Source: Caryophanales bacterium UBA6865
Lineage (GTDB): Bacteria > Bacillota_I > Bacilli_A > RFN20 > CAG-826
Assembly: GCA_002449265.1 (NCBI GenBank)
Contig: DKCV01000015.1
Location: 1-64,000, forward strand
Direction: 5' to 3'
DNA length: 64,000 nt
Shown here: positions 8,631-16,727 of the stretch, one piece after another
Numbering within the stretch: the stretch's first letter is position 1
Layout: each line of letters starts with the position of its first letter
Position numbers and translations under genes: made by a program
Notes under the pieces: model-generated
Seen by the model: only the letters and a program-made list of their open reading frames with translations
Told to the model about the DNA's origin: nothing
The model's database searches: none

Positions 8631-9591
8631 ATGAAGGGAAACGACGCAAAGCTCAAGTCTAGATATAAGCCTACGAGGATCGCTTTATTGTTTTGAACTT
8701 TGTTTATTGGGATTGGAGCGTTAATAGGGTCTATTTTGATGATCATTGATCCAAGCGGGAAATTCATCGGGATGGAAGAGCTTCTTCCTTATTTTCATGC
8801 GCTTCCTTTCGCGAATTATCTTTTCCAAAACTATATTTTTGCCGGAATTATGCTTTTAATCGTCAATGGCCTCACCAATTTCATCGCGGCTATATTTCTT
8901 CTATTAAAAAAGAAGTCTTGTATCGTTCTTGGGACTATATTCGGGGTGACGTTGATGCTATGGATTTGCATCCAGTTTGCGATTTTCCCTCTTAATTTCA
9001 TGTCAACGAGCTTTTTCGTTTTCGGATTTTTGCAAGCCATCACCGGCTATATGGCTAACGTGTTTTATTGCCAAGAAACCTTTAGGATAGAGCTCAGCGA
9101 TTACCCACATATTAACGAGAATCATAAAGTGCTTGTGACCTATTTTTCGCGAATGGGCTATACCAAAAAGATCGCCTTAGAGGAAGCCAATCGCCTTGGC
9201 GCGGATTTATACGAAATCAAAGCTAAGGAAAGAACAACGGGGACGCTTGGGTTTTGGTGGTACGGACGATTTGCTTTGCATCGTCTTTCGATGCCCATCG
9301 AGCCGATTTCCGTCGATTTATCTAATTATACGCAAGTGATTATTTGCTCTCCTATTTGGGTATTTGCTTTATCTAGCCCTGTGCGAGATTTTTGCAAAAT
9401 GGCGAAAGGCAAGGTCATAGATGCTCACTATATCCTTGTTCGCTATACGAAAGGGGGTCTATCGAAATACCGTTAAAGAGATGGATAGTTTATTAGGCAT
9501 CCAGCGCTCTTCTTTCTCTAGCGTAACCTGCCGCTTTGGAAAATTCAAAGAGACAAAAATAGATTCCTCCTCTGATCAAATTCGAGGATAA
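8631..9591 (+). pseudogene. Membrane-flavodoxin fusion gene broken by an in-frame TGA and a frameshift
   Basis: The frame begins at ATG 8631 and is interrupted by TGA at 8694-8696. It then runs through about four hydrophobic helices and into a flavodoxin-like domain (KVLVTYFSRMGYTKKIA, later IICSPIWVFALSSPVRDF). At the G5 run 9453-9457 the frame slips: as read it stops at 9476, but dropping one G continues through VYRNTVKEMDSLLGI to TAA 9589-9591. The parent was probably an N-terminal four-helix membrane domain joined to a flavodoxin fold. TGA is a stop elsewhere here, so the gene is most likely inactive; a sequencing error at the homopolymer could explain only the second lesion. Confidence 0.65.
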
Positions 9592-9967
9592 AGGTCTTTT
9601 TAGATTAAGAAAAGTCTTATTGAGTGCACTTATCTTGATACCAGGGATTTTTTCATCTTATATTTTTGTATGTCACTTCCGTTTGTTCATTAAAGAATGA
9701 AGGATTCGATTAACAAATAAATTAGCGAATAAATGAAAGTACTAGTGAATAACGTTTCCCTATACTTTTAAAGACTTTTGAGGCTTCATTCTTATTTTCC
9801 TTTTTGCTTAAATAAGTTTACAAAAGTTAAAAAAATGCGTTTGAAACGAGAAAAAATAATGATATGTTTAGATTGCAACATCTTTACAAACGTCATCATC
9901 TTTTGAACCCTAAACAATTGGCCGAAAGGCATTTCAAGTGGGGGCTAAGCAATCGTTGGAGGTTTTT
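9592..9967. other. AT-rich intergenic region, no gene seen
   Basis: No conserved reading frame or clear hairpin is visible. A weak promoter-like pair (TTGAAA at 9841-9846 and TATGTT about 16 bases on) precedes the secreted-protein gene at 9968. Confidence 0.4.
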
Positions 9968-10792
9968 ATGAATCGCTTTAAAGTTTTTGCCGTCTTGATG
10001 TGCACTTTCGTTGGTCTTAGCGTTTTCTCGCATTCTCCTACTAATCGGATATTGGAGAGTGTTGAGAATGGAACGTCGTCATTATTGATAGATACGACAA
10101 AAGAAAATGCTAAGAACTCTGTCGCAATGGAAAATCAGAACATAAATTACGTCACTTTCGACGTTCCCTATCGCTATCATCCCAAAACTATAGGCAATTT
10201 TTCTTTTACCCAAAATGGTGGGTCTTATTTTAATTCTTATTTAAAGTTCGACGAAAAAACTGTAAATGCGATTATTGGAGATGAAATAATTGATGTGTCT
10301 ACAATAAATGATTTAGTTGTTGTCTCAAGCCTTGTTGACAGTTTCAAACAAAATTCATTTTTGCCTGATTCTATGACCGAGGTTTCTTATGCCTCAATAA
10401 ACAAAAGGGGTGGGCTGTTTACGGGCTTAGACATTAATCCTAAAATGTGCCGTAGAGTTTATGAGCAATTTCTCATGATGGGCGATAGAATCACCCATCG
10501 TTATATTGGTTTGTCTAGCGTTATTTTCGCTGCTCTTAAGTATACGGCTCCTGCCTTTATCGCTAAATGCGAAGTGGCTATTATGAAACTTATAAATCCT
10601 ATTTTGTCTATGATTTCTTTGCTCGGTGGTCCGTATCATATTCTAGTTCGTGCGATTACGTGTTTTGTTGCTCTTAGCGTAACGGATGTTATTGCTAATA
10701 TGATTTGGGCTGGTCATCATAACAAGGGATTTCGGATTGGCTTAATGTGGAAATGGCCTTTGCCATATGGAGTGCACGAGCATTATGATTAG
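9968..10792 (+). CDS. Hypothetical exported protein
   Basis: A 274-residue protein of no family I recognise. The ATG at 9968 is chosen because GGAGG precedes it by 6 bases. An N-terminal hydrophobic segment (about residues 4-20) looks like a signal peptide or anchor without a lipobox. The middle is polar and Ser/Asn-rich. The C-terminal third has two or three amphipathic to hydrophobic segments (IGLSSVIFAALKYTAPAFIA; AITCFVALSVTDVIANMIW) and a His/Trp-rich tail. It overlaps the next gene by 8 bases, so the two are probably made together. A secreted toxin or bacteriocin-like role is possible but not shown. Confidence 0.6.
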   Translation: MNRFKVFAVLMCTFVGLSVFSHSPTNRILESVENGTSSLLIDTTKENAKNSVAMENQNINYVTFDVPYRYHPKTIGNFSFTQNGGSYFNSYLKFDEKTVNAIIGDEIIDVSTINDLVVVSSLVDSFKQNSFLPDSMTEVSYASINKRGGLFTGLDINPKMCRRVYEQFLMMGDRITHRYIGLSSVIFAALKYTAPAFIAKCEVAIMKLINPILSMISLLGGPYHILVRAITCFVALSVTDVIANMIWAGHHNKGFRIGLMWKWPLPYGVHEHYD

Positions 10793-11777
10793 GTTTTTAA
10801 AATATTTTCGATACAAAAACGCATTACTGATCAACGAGAAGTCGACTCTTATAAGGAGTAAAGCGATTTATCGTTCTTTTATGATTAGCTTCACTCTAAT
10901 TTTCTATATGGCTTTTGGATGTGGACTTTATCCTCAATTTACGAGTTTCGGGCGCATATTTTATACATTAGATACGTCATTCCAACTTTGGCTTTATCTA
11001 TCTTTCATTGCGATTTTGTTTATCTTTGTTATTGTCTTTTTAGTAGTGTCAAGCGTCAAAAAAGTATTCGCGAAAGGATGGATTCTCTTTTATTTTGTAT
11101 TCATGAATCTCTTTTTCTTTTTATTATTTTCGCTTAATGCCTATTTGTTTGTCGGATTTATTTTGACCAAAACTGGATGCGTTACTCCTTTTTCTCCTCT
11201 TCTATTCGTTTTTGATTTTCCCCTAGTTGTCATCCATTGCCATTTGTATTTGTTTTTCGCTAGAAACGTTAAAGAAGTTCTTATAGCGAAAAGAAAGGCT
11301 TTTCTCGATAATGATACGGAATTAGAACTGAGTAACGATGCAAAGCGAGAAAAAGAAAAGGAGCGTGATTTCTCCTTGCTTCTATTTCTTTCATTCGTGT
11401 TTGCCGTTCTAACTTATTGCTTAGGGCTATACCCACAAGTACTAGGTTATAAGTCGATATTCTCTTTCCAAGAAGGGGCGATAAAGGCTTCTATTTTCCT
11501 CGCTATCATTAGCGTTTTCATCATTGTAGGAATCCTATTATCACGACTTTCTTTCCTAAAGAAAGCGCTAGAGAAAAGATGGTTTCTTTATTTTCTATTC
11601 GGGAATTTTATTTTAGCGATTTCTCTATTATTGATTCCTCATATTTTCCCAGGCATGATCATCGTGACCGAAAGCGGAATCATATTCCCAAGCAATCCGA
11701 TAGGGATTATTTTTCATGTTGTTTTTGGTCTCGCAACTTTATTTTTCTATTGTTTCTTTATTCGGAAGATTTTATAA
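10785..11777 (+). CDS. Hypothetical membrane protein with two repeated four-helix units
   Basis: About 330 residues, almost entirely hydrophobic, with roughly eight membrane helices. The two halves look duplicated. Each opens with a helix leading to a GLYPQ loop (GCGLYPQF near residue 40, CLGLYPQV near residue 217), then a helix pair and a basic stretch, and closes with two more helices. A charged Lys/Glu linker (about residues 172-202) separates them. The ATG at 10785 overlaps the preceding stop; an in-frame ATG at 10767 is an alternative. No family is recognised. The overlap suggests it serves the preceding exported protein. Confidence 0.6.
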   Translation: MIRFLKYFRYKNALLINEKSTLIRSKAIYRSFMISFTLIFYMAFGCGLYPQFTSFGRIFYTLDTSFQLWLYLSFIAILFIFVIVFLVVSSVKKVFAKGWILFYFVFMNLFFFLLFSLNAYLFVGFILTKTGCVTPFSPLLFVFDFPLVVIHCHLYLFFARNVKEVLIAKRKAFLDNDTELELSNDAKREKEKERDFSLLLFLSFVFAVLTYCLGLYPQVLGYKSIFSFQEGAIKASIFLAIISVFIIVGILLSRLSFLKKALEKRWFLYFLFGNFILAISLLLIPHIFPGMIIVTESGIIFPSNPIGIIFHVVFGLATLFFYCFFIRKIL

Positions 11778-11785
11778 CTCCTTAT

Positions 11786-12088
11786 ATGACAAGCAAAACC
11801 AGAAAAGCGATTGATAATGGACAAGCTTACGTTACTACGATGGATTATAAGACATTGTGGGATTATTTTGTGAATAACGACCTCTTCACGCTTAAAAAAG
11901 GCAAAGCGATAGAAGGCTTTTTGCCTGAATGGATTGGTGAATTTTATGCTTATTATCAGTGGTATTACAATATACCTAGTAGCGAGTTAGTGAAAAAGAT
12001 TCCTGTCGATTTTTTAAAGATTGCCTACCCCGGGCTTCATGATTTGGAACTCGAACTAGCAGTAAAGAAGGTCGGTGAAGTGCAATGA
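11786..12088 (+). CDS. Small NADAR-associated hypothetical protein
   Basis: A 100-residue protein with a Trp/Tyr-rich core (LPEWIGEFYAYYQWYYNIPSS followed by FLKIAYPGLHDLELELAVKK). Small proteins of this type are commonly encoded just before NADAR/YbiA-family genes, and here the stop overlaps the NADAR start (ATGA). The upstream frame extends further, but ATG 11786 begins the conserved-looking part. There is no Shine-Dalgarno, only TATAAC at 11773-11778, 7 bases before the ATG, consistent with a leaderless message. Function unknown; a regulatory or antitoxin-like partner of the hydrolase is a guess. Confidence 0.6.
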   Translation: MTSKTRKAIDNGQAYVTTMDYKTLWDYFVNNDLFTLKKGKAIEGFLPEWIGEFYAYYQWYYNIPSSELVKKIPVDFLKIAYPGLHDLELELAVKKVGEVQ

Positions 12089-12561
12089 AATTCGTCTTTT
12101 TCCATAATCCAAAGGAAGAAAATGGTTATTTAAGTAACTGGTATCTTTCGCATTTTATCGTAGACAATGTGGAATTTTCTTCTCTTGAGCAATATATGAT
12201 GTATCAAAAAGCGATTTGCTTTAAAGATATCTCTATCGCCTCTCAAATTTTGGCAACAAGCGATGTTATTCTTATAAAATCGCTCGGACGTGCGGTTTCT
12301 AATTATGACGATAACGTTTGGAGCGCAATTCGTGAAAAAGTTGTCCATACTGGCTTAATAGCAAAATTTTCACAAAATAGTGACTTAAAGCGACAACTAT
12401 TAGATACAGGCGATTCCTTATTGGCGGAGTGCGCGGTAAAAGACCGTATTTGGGGGATTGGATTATCTATGAAAGATCCTAATCGATTTGATACGACAAA
12501 ATGGCGAGGAAAAAACTTGCTTGGATCCACTCTTATGAAAGTCAGGGAAGAACTAAGATAA
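12085..12561 (+). CDS. NADAR (YbiA/DUF1768) family ADP-ribose hydrolase
   Basis: A 158-residue single-domain protein. Family signatures are all present: GYLSNWY near the N-terminus, EQYMMYQKA, LGRAVSNYDDNVW, LLDTGDSLLAECAVKDRIWGIGL and the C-terminal WRGKNLLGSTLMKVREEL. NADAR proteins hydrolyse N-glycosidic bonds; some act on riboflavin intermediates and others remove ADP-ribose from guanine bases in DNA placed by DarT-type toxins. No DarT-like transferase is visible next to it. It is translationally coupled to the preceding small gene. The exact substrate cannot be told from sequence alone. Confidence 0.9.
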   Translation: MKFVFFHNPKEENGYLSNWYLSHFIVDNVEFSSLEQYMMYQKAICFKDISIASQILATSDVILIKSLGRAVSNYDDNVWSAIREKVVHTGLIAKFSQNSDLKRQLLDTGDSLLAECAVKDRIWGIGLSMKDPNRFDTTKWRGKNLLGSTLMKVREELR

Positions 12562-12663
12562 AAGCCGAGTAAGAGGCAAAAAACAAATTATGCTTGGGCG
12601 CGATGAAAACCAAACGATTTTTTAAAAGAGCAATGCAATTAAGATTGAAGAGGGTAGTGATAA

Positions 12664-12909
12664 ATGAATAACATCGTTGATCCAGAAAAGATATATTGGA
12701 TAGAATCCATGGTATGTTCATTCATAGCGTACGAGAAGAAAATATCGAATATTGATGCCTTTGAGATATTTTCTAAATCCAAAACGCATTCCATGCTTAT
12801 GGATAACGACATGAAGATGTGGTATTTCAGCCCTGAAACTTTGTTTCAAATCTGGAAAGTGGAAGAAGAAACTGGTGATCCCAGGAATTCACCTTATTTG
12901 GAGGCGTAG
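12664..12909 (+). CDS. Hypothetical small protein, first of a DUF3791-type pair
   Basis: An 81-residue protein with the motif MWYFSPETLFQIWKVEEETGDPRNSP in its second half. I recall the same style of small protein beside DUF3791/DUF3990 genes in gut Firmicutes, but no function is known to me. The TGGAGGCG before the next gene lies at its 3' end, and the two genes are 3 bases apart. Confidence 0.6.
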   Translation: MNNIVDPEKIYWIESMVCSFIAYEKKISNIDAFEIFSKSKTHSMLMDNDMKMWYFSPETLFQIWKVEEETGDPRNSPYLEA

Positions 12910-12912
12910 GGC

Positions 12913-13116
12913 ATGAGCAAAGAATTCACTTTCTTTGTGTATCTAGTGGAGAGTTATGCTAGATATAAAAACACAGACGCAAGCTCAATTTTAGAGAGCT
13001 TCAAAGAACGCGAACTCACTCAGCTTATTTACGATATGTATGAGATCTATCACACTGAAGATTTACGTAATGCCTTTTCAGATATTGATAGCTTATTAAA
13101 AACGGGAGACCGATAG
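12913..13116 (+). CDS. DUF3791-like small protein
   Basis: A 67-residue protein resembling DUF3791: FFVYLVESYARYKN, then ILESFKE, then YDMYEIYHTEDLRNAFSDIDSLL. The HxT/E turn after a Tyr-rich helix is the family's usual centre. DUF3791 genes commonly neighbour DUF3990 genes, but no DUF3990 gene follows here, so the partner may be lost. The pair 12664-13116 forms a two-gene unit directly after the NADAR gene. Confidence 0.6.
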   Translation: MSKEFTFFVYLVESYARYKNTDASSILESFKERELTQLIYDMYEIYHTEDLRNAFSDIDSLLKTGDR

Positions 13117-13486
13117 GATAGTAGAGTGTTCTTTAAAAAACTTAAATTTAGCAAACTACGTGATATGAATCGTCAATTGTTACTGAATAGTCGTAATTAA
13201 AAACGATGAACATGAAATATATAGCCTTAATAGCGTGATGAATTGAACGAAGAGGCTAACGCCTATTTGAAAACGACGCTAGATAAGAAGAGAATTTTGT
13301 GTAGATGGCTCTTATTAGGTAATGTCTATAGTGATAGACAAAGGCGATTTTATTGTATTTCGCTTTTATTTTTGATAGCAAAAATCTAAGCGTTAATTAT
13401 TTAACATTTGACAATTTTTATAGGAATTACCGGTCTATTTTATCATTATCGCTTGTGTTGTATTCCTAACGTATGTGTTGCTATTA
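13117..13486. other. AT-rich intergenic region, no gene seen
   Basis: About 370 bases without a conserved reading frame. Scattered short open stretches are broken by stops in all frames. No convincing terminator or promoter consensus was found. Confidence 0.4.
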
Positions 13487-13525
13487 TCACCTTAACGATT
13501 AGGTGAATTGGGGGTGTTCTCACCT
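13487..13525 (+). promoter_or_regulatory. Three alternating TCACCT/AGGTGA arms in the leader of the TM2 gene
   Basis: TCACCT (13487-13492), AGGTGA (13501-13506) and TCACCT (13520-13525) occur in order, so the middle arm can pair with either neighbour and form two mutually exclusive short hairpins. The last arm ends 18 bases before the start codon, close to the AAGGAGA ribosome-binding site. A regulatory function is possible but the stems are only 6 bp. Confidence 0.3.
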
Positions 13526-13543
13526 AGATTAAGGAGAGACACT

Positions 13544-13882
13544 ATGTACTGCAAACATTGTGGAAAAGAGATTGATGGTAATGCGAAGTTTTGTCCAAAT
13601 TGCGGGAAAAACATCGAGCAAGACGAAATTGAAGCAGAAGTAGTTCATTCTTCTAGTGGCTCTTCATATTCACGCGGTTTAGCGCTTATTTTCGCTTGCT
13701 TAGGCTTCCTTTTTGTTTCGGGCATTCATCGGTTCTACGTTGGTAAAATCGGGACAGGTGTTTTATGGCTACTCACGGGAGGATGCTTAGGGATTGGAAC
13801 GCTTGTTGATATCATTATGATCGCTAATGGAACATTTGAAGACGCGAATGGCAATCGATTAACGAGGTGGGAGATTGATTAA
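13544..13882 (+). CDS. Zinc-ribbon and TM2-domain membrane protein
   Basis: A 112-residue protein. ATG 13544 is preceded by AAGGAGA and begins a zinc ribbon with CKHCG (Cys3, Cys6) and CPNCG. After an acidic linker, two hydrophobic helices form a TM2 domain (about residues 48-105), with the RFYVGKIGTGVLWLLTGG turn typical of the family. TM2/zinc-ribbon proteins are widespread small membrane proteins of unknown function. It is the last gene before the phosphorothioation-type island and is separated from it by about 230 AT-rich bases. Confidence 0.85.
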   Translation: MYCKHCGKEIDGNAKFCPNCGKNIEQDEIEAEVVHSSSGSSYSRGLALIFACLGFLFVSGIHRFYVGKIGTGVLWLLTGGCLGIGTLVDIIMIANGTFEDANGNRLTRWEID

Positions 13883-14021
13883 ATTTACAAAAAACATATA
13901 TTGCTGATAAGATAACCAAAAATAGTAATTTATGTAAACTATAAAAATGGCCGTACTTTGTAATTAAAGTTTTGTTTTTGAAAATGTTCCCTTATATTAT
14001 TGGCTCTTTTTTAATATTTTT

Positions 14022-14052
14022 TTGAAAAGACCCAACAACTTTATGATATAAT
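14022..14052 (+). promoter_or_regulatory. Probable promoter of the phosphorothioation-type island
   Basis: TTGAAA (14022-14027) and a consensus TATAAT (14047-14052) are separated by 19 bases, longer than ideal. The start codon at 14114 lies about 60 bases downstream with TAGGAGG in front. No other promoter-like element is evident before the island, and the eight genes have no gap larger than 13 bases, so this may drive the whole operon. Confidence 0.55.
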
Positions 14053-14113
14053 GGCTCGGTCTTTGAACAGAATGTCTTAATTTTATTTTCTATTCTGATA
14101 CATAGGAGGTAAC

Positions 14114-15862
14114 ATGCAAAAATATATTTGCAAAAATTGTGATGGCCTCTTATGTGACACTAGCGTGTGTCCTGTTTGCGGTAAGAGGGCTGATTTAATA
14201 GAAACGAGTATTTTTTATTGCGAAAAATGTAAATGCCCTTCTTTTTTCGAAACTTGTGGTTGTTGTGGCTCAAATTGCAAAAAAATCGGAACCGACATAA
14301 GGCCCGTCTTTGCTCAGGAGCGGTTACTTTTAGAAGGATTGCTTGGCGAACCTTTCAAGCTTGCTGGTCGTTCGCTTTGGTGTACTGGAGGAAGCAATTA
14401 TCTTCTCGATGGAGAAAAGATTAATTTTCCATTCAATGAATGGAAAAAACGTGATTCCAAATTAATTATTCAATTTCTCCAGGACAATAAAGCTGAAAAC
14501 GAAAAGTATTTAGAAAATGATTTTTCTAATGAATTTATTATTAATTTTATAAAATCAAACGAATATAGGCTCAATACAATTACCGACGAAGCAATTCATT
14601 ATATTCACCGGACAGCAGCTCCGTTTCCTCTTTCGTCGATGTTTATTTCTTTTAGCGGTGGTAAGGATTCTACAGTTACAAGCAATTTAGTGATGCGTGC
14701 CTTGTCTAATGAATCGATTCTGCATATTTATGGTGATACGACTTTGGAATATCCTGAATCGAAGAAGTATTTGGTTCAATTTAAAAGAGAATACCCTCGG
14801 ACCCCTGTCTTAATTGCTAAGAATAACGATCAGGATTTTAGGGATCTTTGTAACGTTATTGGACCTCCGAGCAGAGTAATGCGGTGGTGCTGTACGGTCT
14901 TTAAAACTGGAGCAATTTCGAAAAAGATCGAACAAACATTTAGAAATCAAAAACGGCTTCTGTCGTTTCAAGGGGTGAGACGAGCTGAATCCGCGGCTCG
15001 TAGCAAATACGATAGAGATACTGATAGTCCAAAAATTTCTAAACAAGTTGTCTCGGCTCCTATTATTGACTGGACCGATTTTGACGTTTGGTTGTATATT
15101 CTTGCTAACAAAATTCCATTCAACAATGCCTATAGACAAGGCTTTAGTCGAGTTGGATGTTGGTGTTGCCCAAACAATAGCGATTGGTCTTCTTTTTTGT
15201 CTTCCATTTATATGAATAGCGAATTTTGGCAGTTCAAAGAAATGCTTTACTCATTTGCAAAACAGGTTGGCAAAGAAGATTGGAAAGAATATGTTGATAC
15301 TGGAAAATGGAAAGCTAGGCAAGGTGGAAACGGATTAGAATACAGCAAAAATACTGTTGTTTCATTTCAACCTTGTGTCTTGGACGAAACTAGTATTAAT
15401 TTTTCGTTATCTAAGCCTATTTCTGAAGAACTCTATACATTATTTAAACCATTTGGCTTATTGAATTTTGATTTAGGCAATAAGCGTTTAAACGAAGTGT
15501 ATGTTTTGTCGAGAACGACAAAAGAACCAATTTTAAAAATTTCCGGAAGAATTGGTTCTTCGGAGTTACGGGTCACTGCAATCAAAACAACACCACCATT
15601 TAAAACCATTAAAGCGCTATTGGATCTAGTCAGAAATCAAATCACAAAATTTCAAACCTGTATAGGGTGCAGCTATTGTCAAAGCGTTTGCAAATTTAAT
15701 GCTTTGAAAGTCCAGAATCTTCAAAAAGGTAATGTAAGCAATAAAACGATTTCTTATACGATAGATGAAACGAAGTGTGTTGGCTGTCTTGAATGTGTCA
15801 AACACTTTGACGGCGGCTGCTATATGAAGAAGATATTAAGGATCAAAAAAGGGGAGAATTAG
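14114..15862 (+). CDS. dndC: DndC-like PAPS-reductase-fold protein with N-terminal zinc ribbons and C-terminal ferredoxin
   Basis: 582 residues. Residues 6-55 hold repeated CxxC pairs typical of zinc ribbons. The central domain (about 170-400) is an adenine-nucleotide alpha hydrolase of the PAPS-reductase type, with PP-loop SGGKDST at 181-187 and the DndC-style cysteine set: adjacent C259-C260 in RWCC, then C349 and C352 in GCWCC, expected to bind a 4Fe-4S cluster. The tail (about 510-570) is ferredoxin-like, with C515, C518, C521, C525 and C554, C557, C560, C568. DndC activates the DNA backbone for sulfur insertion. The extra modules are not part of classical DndC and resemble archaeal PAPS-reductase/ferredoxin fusions. 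First gene of the island. Confidence 0.82.
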   Translation: MQKYICKNCDGLLCDTSVCPVCGKRADLIETSIFYCEKCKCPSFFETCGCCGSNCKKIGTDIRPVFAQERLLLEGLLGEPFKLAGRSLWCTGGSNYLLDGEKINFPFNEWKKRDSKLIIQFLQDNKAENEKYLENDFSNEFIINFIKSNEYRLNTITDEAIHYIHRTAAPFPLSSMFISFSGGKDSTVTSNLVMRALSNESILHIYGDTTLEYPESKKYLVQFKREYPRTPVLIAKNNDQDFRDLCNVIGPPSRVMRWCCTVFKTGAISKKIEQTFRNQKRLLSFQGVRRAESAARSKYDRDTDSPKISKQVVSAPIIDWTDFDVWLYILANKIPFNNAYRQGFSRVGCWCCPNNSDWSSFLSSIYMNSEFWQFKEMLYSFAKQVGKEDWKEYVDTGKWKARQGGNGLEYSKNTVVSFQPCVLDETSINFSLSKPISEELYTLFKPFGLLNFDLGNKRLNEVYVLSRTTKEPILKISGRIGSSELRVTAIKTTPPFKTIKALLDLVRNQITKFQTCIGCSYCQSVCKFNALKVQNLQKGNVSNKTISYTIDETKCVGCLECVKHFDGGCYMKKILRIKKGEN

Positions 15863-15863
15863 T

Positions 15864-16724
15864 ATGGTTCGTAACGACAATACTCCAAAATTTAAAAGAA
15901 ACGAATCTTTTTCCATTCGAGATGGATGGTTTGAAAAGGCTATCAATTCTATAAAAGAAAATGAAGGCGTCAATGTTTTTTCAAAGAATCACGGAATTGA
16001 AACGCTTGGCATTGGGGCCAATATGGTGAAAAGTTTGAAATATTGGTTACAATCAGCCAATTTAATAGAATCAAATTTTAAACAAACTTCTTTAACTGAA
16101 TTTGGAAATTTGGTGTATAACCACGATAGATATCTAGAAAGCGACTTTGTTTGGTTTTTGATTCATTATTTTCTTTCCACGAATTATGTGGAATGCCCCG
16201 TTTTTTATGCCTTTTTTAATACTGATATAAAAAGCACAAAAAAGGAGGAGTTTACAAAGTTTTTAAGCGCTTTTTTTCAGATGGACGGTTATGACAATGT
16301 GAGGATGGATTACCTTGAGGATGATGCTAATGTTATGTTCAAGTCGTATCTTACAACAGAGGTATCGGACAACCCTGAGGATAATTCGAGTTGCCCTCTC
16401 TCCTCTTTAAAATTAATCCAAAAAAGAGGTGATAAATTAGAAAAAAGGAAACCGGTTTATTCTGCTCTTTCCTATTTAATTGTTTATTTCGCTTTGGGAA
16501 ATAAATACGGTTTTAAACCATTTAATATAGAAGATTCTTTTGTTGAGCCTCTATCGCCGTATTTGTTATTTAACCTTGATAAAAACATGTATTTCCAGTA
16601 TTTAGAAGAAATGAGAAGAAATGGTTTTGTGACTATAAACAAAACAGCCGGTTTAAATACTGTTTATTTTAATAAAAAGATGACTTTAACGGGCGTTTTT
16701 GATATGTGGTTTAGGAGCAAGTAA
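15864..16724 (+). CDS. DUF4007 family protein
   Basis: 286 residues. DUF4007 hallmarks are clear: an opening F-RNESFSIRDGWFEKA, the block TLGIGANMVKSLKYWLQSANLI, the LTEFGNLVY segment and DRYLESDFVWFLIHYFLS. The family is repeatedly found next to DndC-like PAPS-reductase genes in defence loci. Its biochemical role is unknown; the GIGANMV-KSLKYW block suggests a helix-turn-helix-like or DNA-associated element, which is an inference. It starts 1 base after the dndC stop (GGGGAG ribosome-binding site inside dndC) and is followed 3 bases later by the giant ATPase. Confidence 0.82.
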   Translation: MVRNDNTPKFKRNESFSIRDGWFEKAINSIKENEGVNVFSKNHGIETLGIGANMVKSLKYWLQSANLIESNFKQTSLTEFGNLVYNHDRYLESDFVWFLIHYFLSTNYVECPVFYAFFNTDIKSTKKEEFTKFLSAFFQMDGYDNVRMDYLEDDANVMFKSYLTTEVSDNPEDNSSCPLSSLKLIQKRGDKLEKRKPVYSALSYLIVYFALGNKYGFKPFNIEDSFVEPLSPYLLFNLDKNMYFQYLEEMRRNGFVTINKTAGLNTVYFNKKMTLTGVFDMWFRSK

Positions 16725-16727
16725 TTT

